Below, piece by piece: positions 1 through 12,991 of a stretch of 64,000 nt of DNA; the stretch's first letter is position 1; the number at the start of each line of letters is the position of its first letter. Made by a program: the position numbers and the translations under genes. Origin of the DNA: Citrobacter sp. 18056 (GTDB lineage Bacteria > Pseudomonadota > Gammaproteobacteria > Enterobacterales > Enterobacteriaceae); contig CACSJR010000011.1 of NCBI GenBank assembly GCA_902706235.1, positions 124,001 to 188,000 of the forward strand, given 5' to 3'. The notes under the pieces are model-generated. The model was not told the origin of the DNA and did no database searches. It saw nothing but the letters and a program-made list of their open reading frames with translations.

Positions 1-494
1 ATCAGGGTCAGGGCTTCGATCCAGCCTGGGATCACGCCGTTAACCGGGAATTCCGCAGGTTCGCCGCGTGCGACGGAACTGTCAAACACGGAGCCGTCAA
101 TCAGTTTGCCGGTGTAGTGAACGCGTACGCGGTCGGTACGTGCAGGGATTGCGCCTTCGCCCTGATTGAGAACGCGGAACTGCAGGCCGGATTCGGTGCT
201 GCTCACGCCGTCTTTCTCACGGTTTTCTTCCAGGTATTTCACGCCTTCTTCAGCCATGGCTTCGAATTGTTCGCGACGCACTGCATCAGCACGTTCGTGA
301 ATTTCACGCAGCGCACGGTGAACCACATCCACTGGAACCTGCGGCTGTTTGCCTTCCAGCGCATCAGCAATACCAGCAACGAGTGCTTCTGGCAGCAGGC
401 CCTGCAGCCCGGATTCGCTAAGCTGTTGTCCTACCTGGAGGCCGATTCCGTAACTAGCCTGGGCTTCAATGGTGTCAAAAGTCGGGGTTGCCAT
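1..494 (-). CDS. fklB: FKBP-type peptidyl-prolyl isomerase FklB (FKBP22), 3' end outside window
   Basis: About 164 N-terminal residues are present; the C-terminal 40 or so lie beyond base 1. The protein starts [18 protein letters not shown], closely matching E. coli FklB, which catalyses cis-trans isomerisation of prolyl bonds. The N-terminal 90 or so residues form the helical dimerisation domain. The FKBP fold follows, with the visible motifs [12 protein letters not shown] and [10 protein letters not shown]. The ATG at 494 is preceded by a purine-rich stretch (GAAAGGA). The gene diverges from ytfB across 132 bp. Identification is by family resemblance and gene order. Confidence 0.95.
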   Translation of the reverse strand, partial: MATPTFDTIEAQASYGIGLQVGQQLSESGLQGLLPEALVAGIADALEGKQPQVPVDVVHRALREIHERADAVRREQFEAMAEEGVKYLEENREKDGVSSTESGLQFRVLNQGEGAIPARTDRVRVHYTGKLIDGSVFDSSVARGEPAEFPVNGVIPGWIEALTL

Positions 495-626
495 GGTCTT
501 TCCTTTCATCGGATGAAAATCAGCGGGCAGCATAACAGCCAGGCCGCATCGGGTAAAACTTTGTCTCGGCAGAATTATGTATATACTGAGGGACAAAACA
601 GGGAAACGCGGAGCAGGAGGTGACCC

Positions 627-1322
627 ATGCCCGGGCGATTCGCACTACAACCTACGTTGTTAAAAATCTGGCATGCACCGGATAATTTCACACTGATGGA
701 CCCGCTGCCACCGCTGCACCGTCGCGGTATTATTGCGGGTTTTCTGCTGGTCATCATCGGCTTTCTGCTTCCCTCTGATGATAATGCGCCTGTCCAACAG
801 CCGGTGAGCCGGAATGCGCAGCTCGACATCCAGTCGCAGTCTCAGCCGCAACAGGGGAATCTACAGCAGCCGCTGCCACCGCTGGTTTCCGCGCCACCGG
901 TAAACGATCCAGGCCAGGCTGCGCCTGCTGCGCCGGAAGTGGTTCAGGAAGAACAGCCTGACGAGCAGCCGCAGACGGTGCAATCACAGCCACAATCTGA
1001 GCCTCAGGCGCAAACCGCACCTGTGCAGACGCAATCGCAGTCCGCTCCAGGCATCGAGCAGCAATGGCGCAGCTATCGCGTAGAGTCAGGCAAAACCCTG
1101 GCACAGCTGTTCCGCGACCATAATCTGCCGCCGACTGATGTCTATGCGATGTCAAAAGTGGAAGGTGCCGGAAAGCCGTTGAGTTCGCTGCAGGCCGGGC
1201 AAATGGTTCAGGTTCGCCAGAATGCTAACGGCGTGGTGACAGGGCTCGCCATCGATAGCGGCGGCGGACAGCAGGTGCTGTTTACCCGTCAATCTGACGG
1301 CAGCTATATCCGCGTTCGCTAA
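627..1322 (+). CDS. ytfB: OapA-domain cell-envelope protein YtfB
   Basis: 231 residues, slightly longer than the E. coli protein (about 212). Residues 1-30 are cytoplasmic. One membrane helix follows at about 33-48 ([16 protein letters not shown]). Then comes a long Gln/Pro-rich low-complexity periplasmic linker (about 55-145), and a C-terminal OapA/LysM-like domain beginning near [19 protein letters not shown]. coli YtfB binds glycans and has been linked to cell division; that role is inferred here from homology. A strong Shine-Dalgarno (aggaggt) precedes the ATG. The extra length is all in the repetitive linker. Confidence 0.9.
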   Translation: MPGRFALQPTLLKIWHAPDNFTLMDPLPPLHRRGIIAGFLLVIIGFLLPSDDNAPVQQPVSRNAQLDIQSQSQPQQGNLQQPLPPLVSAPPVNDPGQAAPAAPEVVQEEQPDEQPQTVQSQPQSEPQAQTAPVQTQSQSAPGIEQQWRSYRVESGKTLAQLFRDHNLPPTDVYAMSKVEGAGKPLSSLQAGQMVQVRQNANGVVTGLAIDSGGGQQVLFTRQSDGSYIRVR

Positions 1323-1329
1323 CGCTTTT

Positions 1330-1355
1330 GCCCGGTAACGCAGCGCTTACCGGGC
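1330..1355. terminator. Hairpin between convergent ytfB and EamA gene
   Basis: A 9-bp perfect stem (gcccggtaa / ttaccgggc) with an 8-base loop lies between the two convergent stop codons. There is no long T-run on either side, so it is a weak or Rho-assisted terminator, or a REP-like palindrome. Confidence 0.5.
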
Positions 1356-1360
1356 CAGTT

Positions 1361-2290
1361 TCACCCTTTCTGCTTGTTCACCCACCGGATCCCCGTACAC
1401 ACCAACACCAGCGCCAGCGCGTATTTCCATTCCATAATGTTCTCGCCGAGGAAAATGCCTGACAGCACCGTGCCCGCCACCGGAATAACGAAATTGAACG
1501 GCGCAATCATGCTGACACGGTTGTACTTCAGCAGCGTGCTCCACAGCGCAAACGCCACCGATGAGAGCAAGGTCAGATAGCCCAGCACCGCCACGGACTC
1601 TCCACCGTGGAATGTCAGCGTGCCACCGGACAGATATCCGCCCACCACCAGCGCCAGCCCACCGATCGCCAACTGCCAGCCGGTCATCACCGTCGGGTCG
1701 ACAGTCTGCGAAATGCGCTTCCCGTACAGCGTTGCCGCGGAAAGAATGAATGCTGCCAGAACCACAAAACCGTCACCGCGCCAGACGAAGCTGAAATCGG
1801 TCAGTGAATGGCTGAAGTTCACCAACATCACTCCGGCAAACCCGAGGATACAGCCCAGGGTTTTGTTATAGCTCAGTTTGTCGTTCTGATAGATAAAGTG
1901 CGCCAATAGTACGCTAAAGAACGTGCCCGTGGCGTTCATGATTGAGCCTTTCACCCCCGTGGTGAACGACAGGCCGATATAGAAAATGGCGTACTGAATC
2001 GAGGTTTGGGTCAGACCCAGGATCGTAAGCTGGCCGAACTGCCGGGCGTTAAGTCGGGCAATGGGTTTACGCTGCGCCAGCGCGAACAGCAGCAGTAGCA
2101 AACCTGCAAAGAGGAAACGGTAGCCTGCAAAGATGATTTTTGAAGGGATGTCGTCGGTGGCTATCTGAAAGATTTCATAGCCATTTTTGATAGCGGGGTA
2201 AGAGCTCCCCCACAACAAACAGCATAGCGTTGCCCCGGCGTAGACCACGTTTTTACGGGTAAAGAGCGGAGCGGGTGTAACTATTTCCAT
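1361..2290 (-). CDS. EamA/DMT-family transporter
   Basis: 309 residues, about ten hydrophobic segments arranged as two EamA repeats, typical of drug/metabolite transporters of the inner membrane. An early WGSSYPAIKNG motif is characteristic of the family. The substrate cannot be read from sequence. A GTG nine bases upstream (2299) is possible. The ATG at 2290 is preferred because AGGTG lies at the right distance before it. In E. coli K-12, ytfB and rplI are not separated by such a gene, so this is an accessory gene for the locus. Its base composition looks like that of its neighbours. Confidence 0.85.
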   Translation of the reverse strand: MEIVTPAPLFTRKNVVYAGATLCCLLWGSSYPAIKNGYEIFQIATDDIPSKIIFAGYRFLFAGLLLLLFALAQRKPIARLNARQFGQLTILGLTQTSIQYAIFYIGLSFTTGVKGSIMNATGTFFSVLLAHFIYQNDKLSYNKTLGCILGFAGVMLVNFSHSLTDFSFVWRGDGFVVLAAFILSAATLYGKRISQTVDPTVMTGWQLAIGGLALVVGGYLSGGTLTFHGGESVAVLGYLTLLSSVAFALWSTLLKYNRVSMIAPFNFVIPVAGTVLSGIFLGENIMEWKYALALVLVCTGIRWVNKQKG

Positions 2291-2386
2291 TACCGACACC
2301 TGAATTAAAATAGCGTTTTAATTCATTATCCGGAAATGTGTAGGGAATATCTACAGTGGCGAGAATTGAGCAAATGCAGAAAAGCA

Positions 2387-2411
2387 AAACGCCGGCACAA
2401 GGCCGGCGTTT
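2387..2411 (-). terminator. Terminator of the rpsF-priB-rpsR-rplI operon
   Basis: GC-rich stem (aaacgccggc / gccggcgttt) with a 5-base loop, followed on the minus strand by the T-rich run ttgcttttc. It lies 25 bp beyond the rplI stop. Confidence 0.85.
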
Positions 2412-2435
2412 CATCGTTGTTACAGAGTAATCAAA

Positions 2436-2897
<462 letters not shown>

Positions 2898-2926
2898 TCA
2901 AAGTCGTGTTAATGGACTGTGGCCGA

Positions 2927-3473
<547 letters not shown>

Positions 3474-3479
3474 CAGCGA

Positions 3480-3940
<461 letters not shown>

Positions 3941-4214
3941 ACGTGGTTAAAGGGCGGCTGAAAAATTGACGCGTAATCATACTTGCAGGCCCTGAATAAC
4001 TCAAGGTGATTGCGCAAATAATTCGCACGAAGCGCAAAGAGGAAGAAAGTCAGTGGCTTAAAATCAACCAACACCGAATGCGCCATTTTTTTGAACAACT
4101 GCATCAGAAATGGTCACTATTTAATCAACCCGGAGGGATTACACTTAAATCATACCAGGACCGAAGCCACGAGGAGACTTCACCGTAACGCGCAGGCTGT
4201 ATGGAGTCACTATC
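3941..4214. promoter_or_regulatory. Intergenic region with divergent rpsF and yjfY promoters
   Basis: About 270 bp of AT-richer DNA between the divergent rpsF and yjfY. It should hold both promoters. I do not see an unambiguous sigma-70 pair for either gene, nor any further gene. Confidence 0.4.
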
Positions 4215-4490
4215 ATGAAAAACATCGCAATCGCCGTAATGGCTGCAGTTTTGCTCAGTGCAAACGCGATGGCAGCCATCAAGATAGACGGCCGACAGGC
4301 CAGAAATATGGACGATGTGCAGAGCTTAGGCGTCATTTATATTAATCATAACATCGCCACCGAAAGTGAAGCAGATCAAGCCTTGAGTGAAGAGAGTGAC
4401 GCCCGTGGCGCCAAATACTATCACCCAATCCTTATCCATGAACCCGGCAGCAATGGCCTTATTCACGCCAGTGCTGACGTTTACCGCTAG
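4215..4490 (+). CDS. yjfY: YjfY, DUF1471 (BhsA/McbA-family) periplasmic protein
   Basis: 91 residues. A typical Sec signal peptide (MKNIAIAVMAAVLLSANAMA, cleavage after AMA) is followed by a DUF1471 domain: RNMDDVQSLGVIYINHN, then DARGAKYYHPI and SADVYR at the end. These small periplasmic proteins are tied to stress and biofilm responses; the specific role of YjfY is unknown. A GGAG lies 8 bases before the ATG. A strong terminator follows. Two further DUF1471 genes (bsmA, yjfN) lie 8 kb away. Confidence 0.93.
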   Translation: MKNIAIAVMAAVLLSANAMAAIKIDGRQARNMDDVQSLGVIYINHNIATESEADQALSEESDARGAKYYHPILIHEPGSNGLIHASADVYR

Positions 4491-4532
4491 CACCAGGAAA
4501 ACCACAGAGCGTATTTGCCCTGACTCAACGCT

Positions 4533-4558
4533 GCCCCCGTTTTTCGGGGGCTTTTTTT
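4533..4558 (+). terminator. Rho-independent terminator of yjfY
   Basis: Stem gcccccg / cgggggc with a TTTTT-type loop, followed by seven T residues on the plus strand. It separates yjfY from the convergent ulaF. Confidence 0.92.
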
Positions 4559-4578
4559 GTACGGCAGGTACTGAAAAC

Positions 4579-5280
4579 TTACTTCTGGCCAGTCTCTTTT
4601 TGCCCATAGTAGGCGTTCGGCCCATGCTTGCGATTGAAATGTTTCTCCATCAACCAGCCATCGATAGGCTTGAGCTGTGGATTAATCCCCTGCGCCAGCC
4701 ACGCCATTTTCGCGACTTCTTCCATGACTACCGCATTATGGACCGCTTCTTCTGCATCTTTGCCCCACGCAAAAGGGCCATGCTGCCAGACGACTACGCC
4801 AGGCGTATGCAAAGGTGGGGCTTCACCGAGTGTTTCGATAATCACCTTGCCGGTGTTGAGCTCGTAATCCCCCTGCACTTCCGGCTCACTTAACGGGCGA
4901 GTGCAGGGAATATCGCCAAAGAAGTAATCCGCATGCGTTGTGCCCAATGCCGGGATAGAAAAGCCTGCCTGCGCCCACGCAGTAGCATGCGTTGAGTGTG
5001 TATGCACCACGCCGCCGATGTCGGGATACTGACGGTACAGCGCCAGATGTGTGGCAGTATCAGAGGAGGGACGATAGCGGCCTGCCAGTACATTGCCCTG
5101 GAAGTCGACAACGACGATGTCATCGGCAGTCATGGCTTCATATGCCACGCCGCTCGGCTTAATGGCTACCCATCCGTGTTTGCGATCAATAGCGCTGACG
5201 TTTCCCCAGGTAAATGTCACCAGACCAAACTGCGGTAAAGCCATGTTAGCGGCGAAAACCTGCTGCTTAAGCTGTTCCAT
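4579..5280 (-). CDS. ulaF: L-ribulose-5-phosphate 4-epimerase UlaF
   Basis: 233 residues, class II aldolase/AraD family. It converts L-ribulose 5-phosphate to D-xylulose 5-phosphate, the last step of anaerobic ascorbate breakdown. Visible motifs are the phosphate-binding [11 protein letters not shown], the zinc-binding [13 protein letters not shown], and [14 protein letters not shown]. The start ATG at 5280 overlaps the ulaE stop (TGATG), so the two are translationally coupled. It is the last gene of ulaABCDEF. Confidence 0.96.
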   Translation of the reverse strand: MEQLKQQVFAANMALPQFGLVTFTWGNVSAIDRKHGWVAIKPSGVAYEAMTADDIVVVDFQGNVLAGRYRPSSDTATHLALYRQYPDIGGVVHTHSTHATAWAQAGFSIPALGTTHADYFFGDIPCTRPLSEPEVQGDYELNTGKVIIETLGEAPPLHTPGVVVWQHGPFAWGKDAEEAVHNAVVMEEVAKMAWLAQGINPQLKPIDGWLMEKHFNRKHGPNAYYGQKETGQK

Positions 5281-6134
5281 CACGCGACCTCCACCAATCC
5301 AGCATTTGCCATGCGCGTGAGCACCCAGTCGCGGGCTTTAATCACTTCAGCCAGAGGGTCCTCCGCCGTTTCGCTCCACATTTCAATCAGATATGGCCCG
5401 TGATAGCCGCTCTGTTTTAAGGTACTGAAGCATTGTTCAAATTCCACGACACCCGCGCCAAACGGCACATTTTTGAAGACGCCCGGTTGTGTATCTTTGA
5501 CGTGAACCGCCACGATATGCCCTATGCCCGCCTGTAGCTCCATTTGCACATCGTTTTCCCATGCCGACAAGTTGCCAATATCTGGGTAAATCTGGAACCA
5601 CGGGTTATTGAGATAATGGGCGTACCCCAATGCTTTGCTGATGGAGTTCATCAGCGGGTAATCCATGATTTCCATTGCCAGCGTCACCTGCGCCCGACTC
5701 GCCATTTCAACGCATTCTTTCAGCCCTTCGCGAAAGCGGCGACGCGTTTCATTATTCGCCTGCTGGTAATAGACGTCATAACCTGCCAGTTGAATCACCC
5801 GAATACCGACATCCTGCGCGAACTGAATCGCCTGGCGCATGATCGTCAGGCCCTGCTGGCGCACCGCATCGTCCTCACTGCCGAGCGGAAAACGACGATG
5901 AGCGCTCAGGCACATCGACGGCACCCGCACGCCGGTTTCGGCGACGGCGTTAATTAACGCGAGCTTTTGCTCACGGCTCCAGTCAAGTCGCGAAAGGCGC
6001 GCATCGGTCTCATCAATCGACATTTCGACGAAATCAAAACCCAGCGTTTTGGCGAGGCCCAGACGCTCCAGCCAGCACTCCCCGGCGGGGAGCGCTTTCT
6101 CATAGATACCGAGTGGAACCTGTTTCGACAACAT
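5280..6134 (-). CDS. ulaE: L-xylulose-5-phosphate 3-epimerase UlaE
   Basis: 284 residues, TIM-barrel sugar-phosphate epimerase (AP endonuclease-2 superfamily). It converts L-xylulose 5-phosphate to L-ribulose 5-phosphate. The regions [35 protein letters not shown] and [10 protein letters not shown] carry the expected active-site and metal residues. It lies 9 bp after ulaD and overlaps ulaF. Confidence 0.96.
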   Translation of the reverse strand: MLSKQVPLGIYEKALPAGECWLERLGLAKTLGFDFVEMSIDETDARLSRLDWSREQKLALINAVAETGVRVPSMCLSAHRRFPLGSEDDAVRQQGLTIMRQAIQFAQDVGIRVIQLAGYDVYYQQANNETRRRFREGLKECVEMASRAQVTLAMEIMDYPLMNSISKALGYAHYLNNPWFQIYPDIGNLSAWENDVQMELQAGIGHIVAVHVKDTQPGVFKNVPFGAGVVEFEQCFSTLKQSGYHGPYLIEMWSETAEDPLAEVIKARDWVLTRMANAGLVEVA

Positions 6135-6143
6135 AGCCGCTCC

Positions 6144-6800
6144 TTAGCCCCACAGCTGGGCGATAGACCGCTTAAACTGACGCGCGGCCTCGACAGGATC
6201 TTTTGCATCACGGATGCTACGCCCGGCGATAAATACATGGATGGGAATACCTTTAAACAGCGGTAAATCGTCCAGGGCCAGACCACCGGTCACAGTAACC
6301 TTAAAACCCATATCTGCAAGGCGTTTGATGGCGGTAATATCCGCGTCACTCCACGCCACTCCCGCCGCCTGTGCATCACGGCTACGGTGATAAACCACCT
6401 GCTGAATACCCGCCTGATGCCACTCCTGTGCCTGTTCCCATGTCCAGAATCCCGTCAGTTCTATCTGTACGTCGCCGTTAAATTCTTTTGCTACGTCCAG
6501 CGCACCTTTGGTGGTGTTGATATCCGCGCAGCAAATCACCGTTATCCAGTCGGCATTGGCTTCAAAACACATCCGCGAGAGGATTTTTCCGGCGTCGGCA
6601 ATCTTGGCATCCGCGAGCACAATCTTGTGCGGATACAGCGCTTTCAAATCACGCACAGCACGAACGCCTTCGGCCACGCAAAGGATGGTGCCGACCTCAA
6701 TGATATCGACTTCTCCGGCGATCAATCGCGTAGTGGCATACGCATCGGCCATGCTCTGGTTATCCAGCGCAACCTGCAACATCGGTAATGAAGAGCTCAT
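6144..6800 (-). CDS. ulaD: 3-keto-L-gulonate-6-phosphate decarboxylase UlaD
   Basis: 218 residues, orotidine-phosphate-decarboxylase suprafamily. It decarboxylates 3-keto-L-gulonate 6-phosphate to L-xylulose 5-phosphate with Mg2+. Family motifs are [11 protein letters not shown] near the N terminus, [12 protein letters not shown] (metal/substrate Asp and Lys), QIELTG and the phosphate-binding [10 protein letters not shown]. It lies in the ula operon 12 bp after ulaC. Confidence 0.96.
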   Translation of the reverse strand: MSSSLPMLQVALDNQSMADAYATTRLIAGEVDIIEVGTILCVAEGVRAVRDLKALYPHKIVLADAKIADAGKILSRMCFEANADWITVICCADINTTKGALDVAKEFNGDVQIELTGFWTWEQAQEWHQAGIQQVVYHRSRDAQAAGVAWSDADITAIKRLADMGFKVTVTGGLALDDLPLFKGIPIHVFIAGRSIRDAKDPVEAARQFKRSIAQLWG

Positions 6801-6812
6801 AGTATTTCCTTG

Positions 6813-7280
6813 TTAAGCACACGCCGCAGTGGCGCTATCAATGAGGTCCAGCACGTCCTGCTCGGTACGGCAGGCGCGTAAACGGTCGAAGTTGGCTTCG
6901 TCTTCAAACAGATTAACGATTTGCATGATGCCCACTTCCTGATGGGTGTTGGCATCCACCGCCGCCATGGTGATGAGGATATCCACCGGGTCGTTATCTT
7001 CATGGTTAAACACCAGCGGCTCCCGCAGCGTGACCAGGGCAAAACCCGTTTTCTTCACGCCCTCTTCCGGACGACCATGCGGCATGGCGAGGCCTGGTGC
7101 GATGACAAAATACGGGCCGTGCTGCGCCACGCCATCCAAAATGGCCTGGTAATATCGCGGCTCGACAACGTCGGCCTTGACCAGTAAATCGACGCCCAGC
7201 TTTACCGCCTCCTGCCAGGTGTTAGCCTGAGCCTGAAGCAGAATCGAGCGGTTATCGGCCAGCGAATCACGTAGTTTCAT
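6813..7280 (-). CDS. ulaC: Ascorbate-specific PTS enzyme IIA, UlaC
   Basis: 155 residues, EIIA of the mannitol/fructose-like fold. It takes phosphate from HPr and passes it to UlaB. The phospho-acceptor is expected to be His68 in [12 protein letters not shown]. Spacing to ulaB is 9 bp, consistent with one mRNA. Confidence 0.96.
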   Translation of the reverse strand: MKLRDSLADNRSILLQAQANTWQEAVKLGVDLLVKADVVEPRYYQAILDGVAQHGPYFVIAPGLAMPHGRPEEGVKKTGFALVTLREPLVFNHEDNDPVDILITMAAVDANTHQEVGIMQIVNLFEDEANFDRLRACRTEQDVLDLIDSATAACA

Positions 7281-7289
7281 ACCGCGTCC

Positions 7290-7595
7290 TTATTTCAGAT
7301 CCTGAGGAAAATGCGCGGTAATCACTTCCATCAGCTTTGGTCCAAAATCCGCCGCTGACAGCATGTTGCGCACGCCGACCACATGTTTGTTGCCCGTTAC
7401 CGTGATTTCACCGGCGATGTGCGTTGAAGCAATAATGACGTCAGCCCCGCTCAGCTCACTTTTGTATTCGCCCACCGCACAGCTGTTCACTGAGTGATCG
7501 ACCCCCTGCTGCGTCAGGAACTGATCCACTTTCATCTTCATAATCATGGAACTGCCCTGCCCGTTACCGCATACCGCCAGAATTCGTACCGTCAT
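7290..7595 (-). CDS. ulaB: Ascorbate-specific PTS enzyme IIB, UlaB
   Basis: 101 residues, identical in length to E. coli UlaB. The start at 7595 gives [17 protein letters not shown]; Cys9 in the CGNGQGSS loop is the phosphorylation site. It receives phosphate from UlaC and phosphorylates ascorbate at UlaA. The frame stays open 63 bases further upstream, but that would run into the ulaA coding region and lacks homology. Confidence 0.96.
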   Translation of the reverse strand: MTVRILAVCGNGQGSSMIMKMKVDQFLTQQGVDHSVNSCAVGEYKSELSGADVIIASTHIAGEITVTGNKHVVGVRNMLSAADFGPKLMEVITAHFPQDLK

Positions 7596-7608
7596 AATCC
7601 AGATCCTT

Positions 7609-9373
<1,765 letters not shown>

Positions 9374-10438
9374 ATGAGCAAAGTGAAGAGCATTACCCGC
9401 GAATCCTGGATCCTGAATACTTTTCCGGAGTGGGGAAGCTGGCTGAATGAGGAAATTGAGCAAGAGCAGGTGGCCTCGGGAACCTTCGCCATGTGGTGGC
9501 TGGGCTGCACCGGCATCTGGTTGAAATCTCAGGGTGGCACCAACCTTTGCATCGACTTCTGGTGCGGTACCGGCAAGCAAAGTCACGGCAACCCGCTGAT
9601 GAAACAGGGCCACCAGATGCAGCGAATGGCGGGTGTGAAGAAGCTCCAGCCTAACCTGCGTACCACGCCGTTTGTGTTGGATCCTTTTGCGATCAGAGAA
9701 ATTGACGCAGTGCTTTCGACGCATGATCACAACGATCATATCGACGTGAACGTCGCTGCCGCCGTGATGCAAAACTGCCCCGACGATATCCCGTTCATCG
9801 GGCCGCAAACCTGTGTCGATCTGTGGATTGGCTGGGGCGTGCCGCGTGAACGCTGCATCGTGGTAAAACCGGGCGACGTGGTAAAAGTGAAAGACATTGA
9901 AATCCACGCCCTCGATGCTTTTGACCGCACAGCGTTGATAACCTTACCTGCTGAACAAAAAGCGGCAGGCATTCTGCCGGATGGCATGGACGAACGCGCA
10001 GTCAACTACCTGTTCAAAACACCGGGCGGTAATCTCTATCACAGCGGCGACTCTCACTATTCCAACTACTACGCCAAACACGGCAATGAGCACCAGATCG
10101 ACGTTGCGCTCGGGTCGTACGGTGAAAACCCACGTGGCATAACCGACAAAATGACCAGCGCCGATATGCTGCGCATGGCGGAAGCGCTGAACACCAAAGT
10201 GGTCATCCCGTTCCATCACGACATCTGGTCCAATTTCCAGGCCGACCCGCAGGAAATCCGCGTGCTGTGGGAAATGAAGAAAGACCGCCTGAAATATGGC
10301 TTCAAACCGTTTATCTGGCAGGTTGGCGGCAAATTCACCTGGCCGCAGGATAAAGACAATCTGGAATACCACTACCCGCGTGGCTTCGATGATTGCTTCA
10401 CCACGGAACCGGATCTGCCGTTTAAATCCTTCCTGTAA
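9374..10438 (+). CDS. ulaG: L-ascorbate-6-phosphate lactonase UlaG
   Basis: 354 residues, same length as E. coli UlaG. Metallo-beta-lactamase-fold, Mn-dependent lactonase opening L-ascorbate 6-phosphate to 3-keto-L-gulonate 6-phosphate. The metal-binding signature [10 protein letters not shown] (HxHxDH) and later [11 protein letters not shown] and PFHHD are intact. Divergent from ulaABCDEF and 127 bp upstream of ulaR, as in E. coli. Confidence 0.97.
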   Translation: MSKVKSITRESWILNTFPEWGSWLNEEIEQEQVASGTFAMWWLGCTGIWLKSQGGTNLCIDFWCGTGKQSHGNPLMKQGHQMQRMAGVKKLQPNLRTTPFVLDPFAIREIDAVLSTHDHNDHIDVNVAAAVMQNCPDDIPFIGPQTCVDLWIGWGVPRERCIVVKPGDVVKVKDIEIHALDAFDRTALITLPAEQKAAGILPDGMDERAVNYLFKTPGGNLYHSGDSHYSNYYAKHGNEHQIDVALGSYGENPRGITDKMTSADMLRMAEALNTKVVIPFHHDIWSNFQADPQEIRVLWEMKKDRLKYGFKPFIWQVGGKFTWPQDKDNLEYHYPRGFDDCFTTEPDLPFKSFL

Positions 10439-10565
10439 GACCGCGCTGGCGCGGCACCGATCCGGGGGATGACCGCTGCGCTGGCCTTTTAATCCGACGT
10501 TTACTTAGTAATTTCAGGCTATTTCAAATATCATCATTAAAAATCAAGGATCTGCGGAATAGCTC

Positions 10566-11321
10566 ATGACCGAAGCACAACGGCACCAAATCTTACTCGA
10601 ACTGCTGGCGCAGACGGGTTTTGTCACTGTCGAACAGGTGATTGAAAAACTGGGGATTTCCCCTGCCACCGCTCGTCGGGACATCAATAAACTGGATGAA
10701 AGCGGCAGGCTGAAAAAAGTACGGAACGGCGCCGAAGCCATCAGCCAACATCGCCCACGCTGGACGCCGATGAACATCCACGAAGCGCTGAATCATGATG
10801 AAAAGGTGCGTATCGCCCGCGCCGCGTCGCAGCTGGTGAATCCAGGGGAAAGCGTGGTGATCAATTGTGGTTCAACCGCATTTCTACTTGGCCGGGAAAT
10901 GTGCGGCAAGCCAGTACAAATCATCACCAACTATCTGCCGCTGGCGAATTTCCTGATCGACCAGGAGCACGACAGTGTGATCATCATGGGTGGCCAGTAC
11001 GATAAGAGTCAGTCCATCACGCTGAGCCCGCAGGGAAGTGAAAACTCGCTTTATGCCGGGCACTGGATGTTCACCAGCGGCAAGGGCCTCACCGCCGACG
11101 GGTTATATAAAACCGATATGCTGACTGCGATGGCAGAACAAAAAATGCTGAACGGCGTCGGGAAACTGGTAGTGCTGGTCGACAGCACCAAAGTCGGTGA
11201 GCGCGCGGGCATGCTGTTCAGCCGTGCGGAAGATATCGATATTTTAATCACCGGCAAAGACGCTAACCCTGAAATCCTCAAACAGCTTGAAGCTCAGGGC
11301 GTCCAGGTTCTGCGCGTTTAG
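10566..11321 (+). CDS. ulaR: DeoR-family repressor of ascorbate utilisation UlaR
   Basis: 251 residues, same length as E. coli UlaR. The N-terminal winged HTH ([20 protein letters not shown], about residues 19-38) is followed by the DeoR sugar-phosphate sensor fold ([33 protein letters not shown]). It represses ulaG and ulaA-F, with L-ascorbate 6-phosphate as inducer in E. coli. Its stop overlaps the convergent yjfP stop by 4 nt. Confidence 0.97.
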   Translation: MTEAQRHQILLELLAQTGFVTVEQVIEKLGISPATARRDINKLDESGRLKKVRNGAEAISQHRPRWTPMNIHEALNHDEKVRIARAASQLVNPGESVVINCGSTAFLLGREMCGKPVQIITNYLPLANFLIDQEHDSVIIMGGQYDKSQSITLSPQGSENSLYAGHWMFTSGKGLTADGLYKTDMLTAMAEQKMLNGVGKLVVLVDSTKVGERAGMLFSRAEDIDILITGKDANPEILKQLEAQGVQVLRV

Positions 11322-12031
11322 AGGAACTGCTTAAAGAACGCCACCGTCACGTCCAGCGCTTCCGGCGTGATGCGGTGACGAACGCCTGCTTGCCAGTGGC
11401 AGGTGAGCTTGTGGTCCAGTCCCTGCCGTTGCATCGCCTGCTGTAGACGGAACGTCTCAGCGGCAGGGACGACGTCATCATCTTCGCCGTGCCACAGCAG
11501 CAGAGGCCTGGCAGCGAGTTTTTCCAGCTGATGCCCAACGTCCCATTCGGTCAATTCCGCTGGCATTTCCAGTGAAGGGAACAGCGAGCGAGAAAGTGAT
11601 GTAAGGTAGCCTGACCCCATCAGACTGGCGACGCATTTTACTTCCGGATGATGCGTCATTATCCCCAGCGCCGTCATGCCGCCCATAGATGCGCCCGCCA
11701 CCGCCAGTCGGTCTTCTTCCAGCCATCCTTTTTCCACGATAGCCTCTTTCAGCACGGCAAATTCGTGACAGCTGTTGAGCAGAATGGGCCAGAAGCGCTG
11801 CATTCGCCTCGCGCCATCACCGCTAAAACGCGAGCCATGATCGAGCGCATCGGGCATGATCACCCGAAAGCCGGCCAGTGCCAGCGTTACGGCAAAATAG
11901 CTGTAGACCTGTTTTGACGAGGTAAACCCATGATAAAAAACGATACACGGCAATGCCGAATCTGCTTTGCCGTGCGGAAAAGCGTGTAAAACTTCGCTGC
12001 CCGCCAGCTTACGCATTTCAAGTTCAATCAT
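11318..12031 (-). CDS. yjfP: Alpha/beta-hydrolase esterase YjfP
   Basis: 237 residues; E. coli YjfP is about 249. The missing residues fall in the loop after SLFPSLEMP, before the Asp strand. Catalytic triad candidates are Ser in GASMGGM, Asp in HGEDDDVVP and His in GVRHRITPE. The FYHGFTSSK oxyanion region is present. The E. coli protein is an esterase with carboxyl-ester activity; the physiological substrate is unknown. Tail-to-tail with ulaR. Confidence 0.92.
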   Translation of the reverse strand: MIELEMRKLAGSEVLHAFPHGKADSALPCIVFYHGFTSSKQVYSYFAVTLALAGFRVIMPDALDHGSRFSGDGARRMQRFWPILLNSCHEFAVLKEAIVEKGWLEEDRLAVAGASMGGMTALGIMTHHPEVKCVASLMGSGYLTSLSRSLFPSLEMPAELTEWDVGHQLEKLAARPLLLWHGEDDDVVPAAETFRLQQAMQRQGLDHKLTCHWQAGVRHRITPEALDVTVAFFKQFL

Positions 12032-12237
12032 TTATCTTCCTCTTCTTTTATGCTGGTATGACACGCTGAGATTTCCCGCGCAAGTTTATCCTTTCCTCAC
12101 GGCTGCTAATGTTGAGAGGTGGATTACGGTTTTACGATTATTTCATTCGAAAATCGCGCCAGAGATAACAGTTCGGGAACATTCCCCCTAAACGCAATTT
12201 ATTAATCACTACACTAATGATTATCAGGAAACGGGAT

Positions 12238-12549
12238 ATGGCTATGCGACGTTTTGCGCCAATGCTGCTGGTGCTTTTGCTGTGTGGATGTAGCGTACTT
12301 CAGGGAACCCCTGAAGCCCCGCCGCCACTCACCAGTCACCCGCAGGAAATCCAACGGAATCAGACGGAAGGTCTGCAAAAGATGGGTACGGTCAGTGCCA
12401 TGGTATACGGTTCACCGATGGATGTGGAATCAGCCATCAAGGCGAAAGTGACCGCTGCCAAAGCAGATTACTACGTGATCATCATGATTGATGACACTAT
12501 GGTTCCAGGACAATGGTATTCACAGGCCATATTATATCGCAAACCATAA
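12238..12549 (+). CDS. bsmA: BsmA (YjfO), DUF1471 lipoprotein of biofilm and peroxide stress
   Basis: 103 residues from the ATG at 12238, chosen for AGGA 8 bases upstream and a standard lipoprotein signal (MAMRRFAPMLLVLLLCGCS, lipobox LCGC). An upstream ATG at 12217 gives 110 residues, near the annotated E. coli length, but has a poor ribosome site. The mature part is a DUF1471 domain ending QWYSQAILYRKP. In E. coli, BsmA affects biofilm dispersal and peroxide resistance. It is followed by yjfN. Confidence 0.9.
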   Translation: MAMRRFAPMLLVLLLCGCSVLQGTPEAPPPLTSHPQEIQRNQTEGLQKMGTVSAMVYGSPMDVESAIKAKVTAAKADYYVIIMIDDTMVPGQWYSQAILYRKP

Positions 12550-12696
12550 GCGGGCATAATTTAGCCAGCTTTACATTGCTTTTCAGCCGTTCACGTTTCC
12601 CGATGCACAATGACGTCATGCCATCCCCTAAGGATGTATGTCTGCGATGGATTGCCCAAGGCTAACCTCGGGTTACGTGAAATGGAGCTGACGACG

Positions 12697-12957
12697 ATGA
12701 AACACGCCTTTGCCTACACATTAGGATTTTCGAACACCACGGCGCAATCTGCAGAGTTTGCCAGCGCCGATTGTGTGACTGGACTGAATGAAATCGGTCA
12801 AATTTCCGTCAATAATATTTCTGGCAGCCTTCAGGACGTCGAACGCGTGATCGCCCTCAAAGCCGATGAGCAAGGGGCGTCGTGGTACCGTATTATCCAG
12901 ATGTATGAAGAACAGAATCCAGACAACTGGCGCGTACAGGCCATTCTGTACGCCTGA
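12697..12957 (+). CDS. yjfN: YjfN, DUF1471 protein
   Basis: 86 residues. From TAQSAEFASADCVTGLNEIG onward it is nearly identical to E. coli YjfN, which is reported to activate the periplasmic protease DegP. The N-terminus is unusual: MKHAFAYTLGFSNTTAQS has little hydrophobic core for a Sec signal. The ATG at 12697 follows GGAG by 9 bases; ATG 12682 and more distal starts are open but lack homology. It lies 147 bp after bsmA, convergent with aidB. Confidence 0.85.
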   Translation: MKHAFAYTLGFSNTTAQSAEFASADCVTGLNEIGQISVNNISGSLQDVERVIALKADEQGASWYRIIQMYEEQNPDNWRVQAILYA

Positions 12958-12963
12958 GATGAT

Positions 12964-12986
12964 GGGCAGACGCTGAGCGCCTGCCC
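12964..12986 (+). terminator. Hairpin between yjfN and aidB
   Basis: Stem gggcag / ctgccc around an 11-base loop, just after the yjfN stop. The following ctgctttac is only modestly T-rich, so termination strength is uncertain. Confidence 0.4.
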
Positions 12987-12991
12987 CTGCT

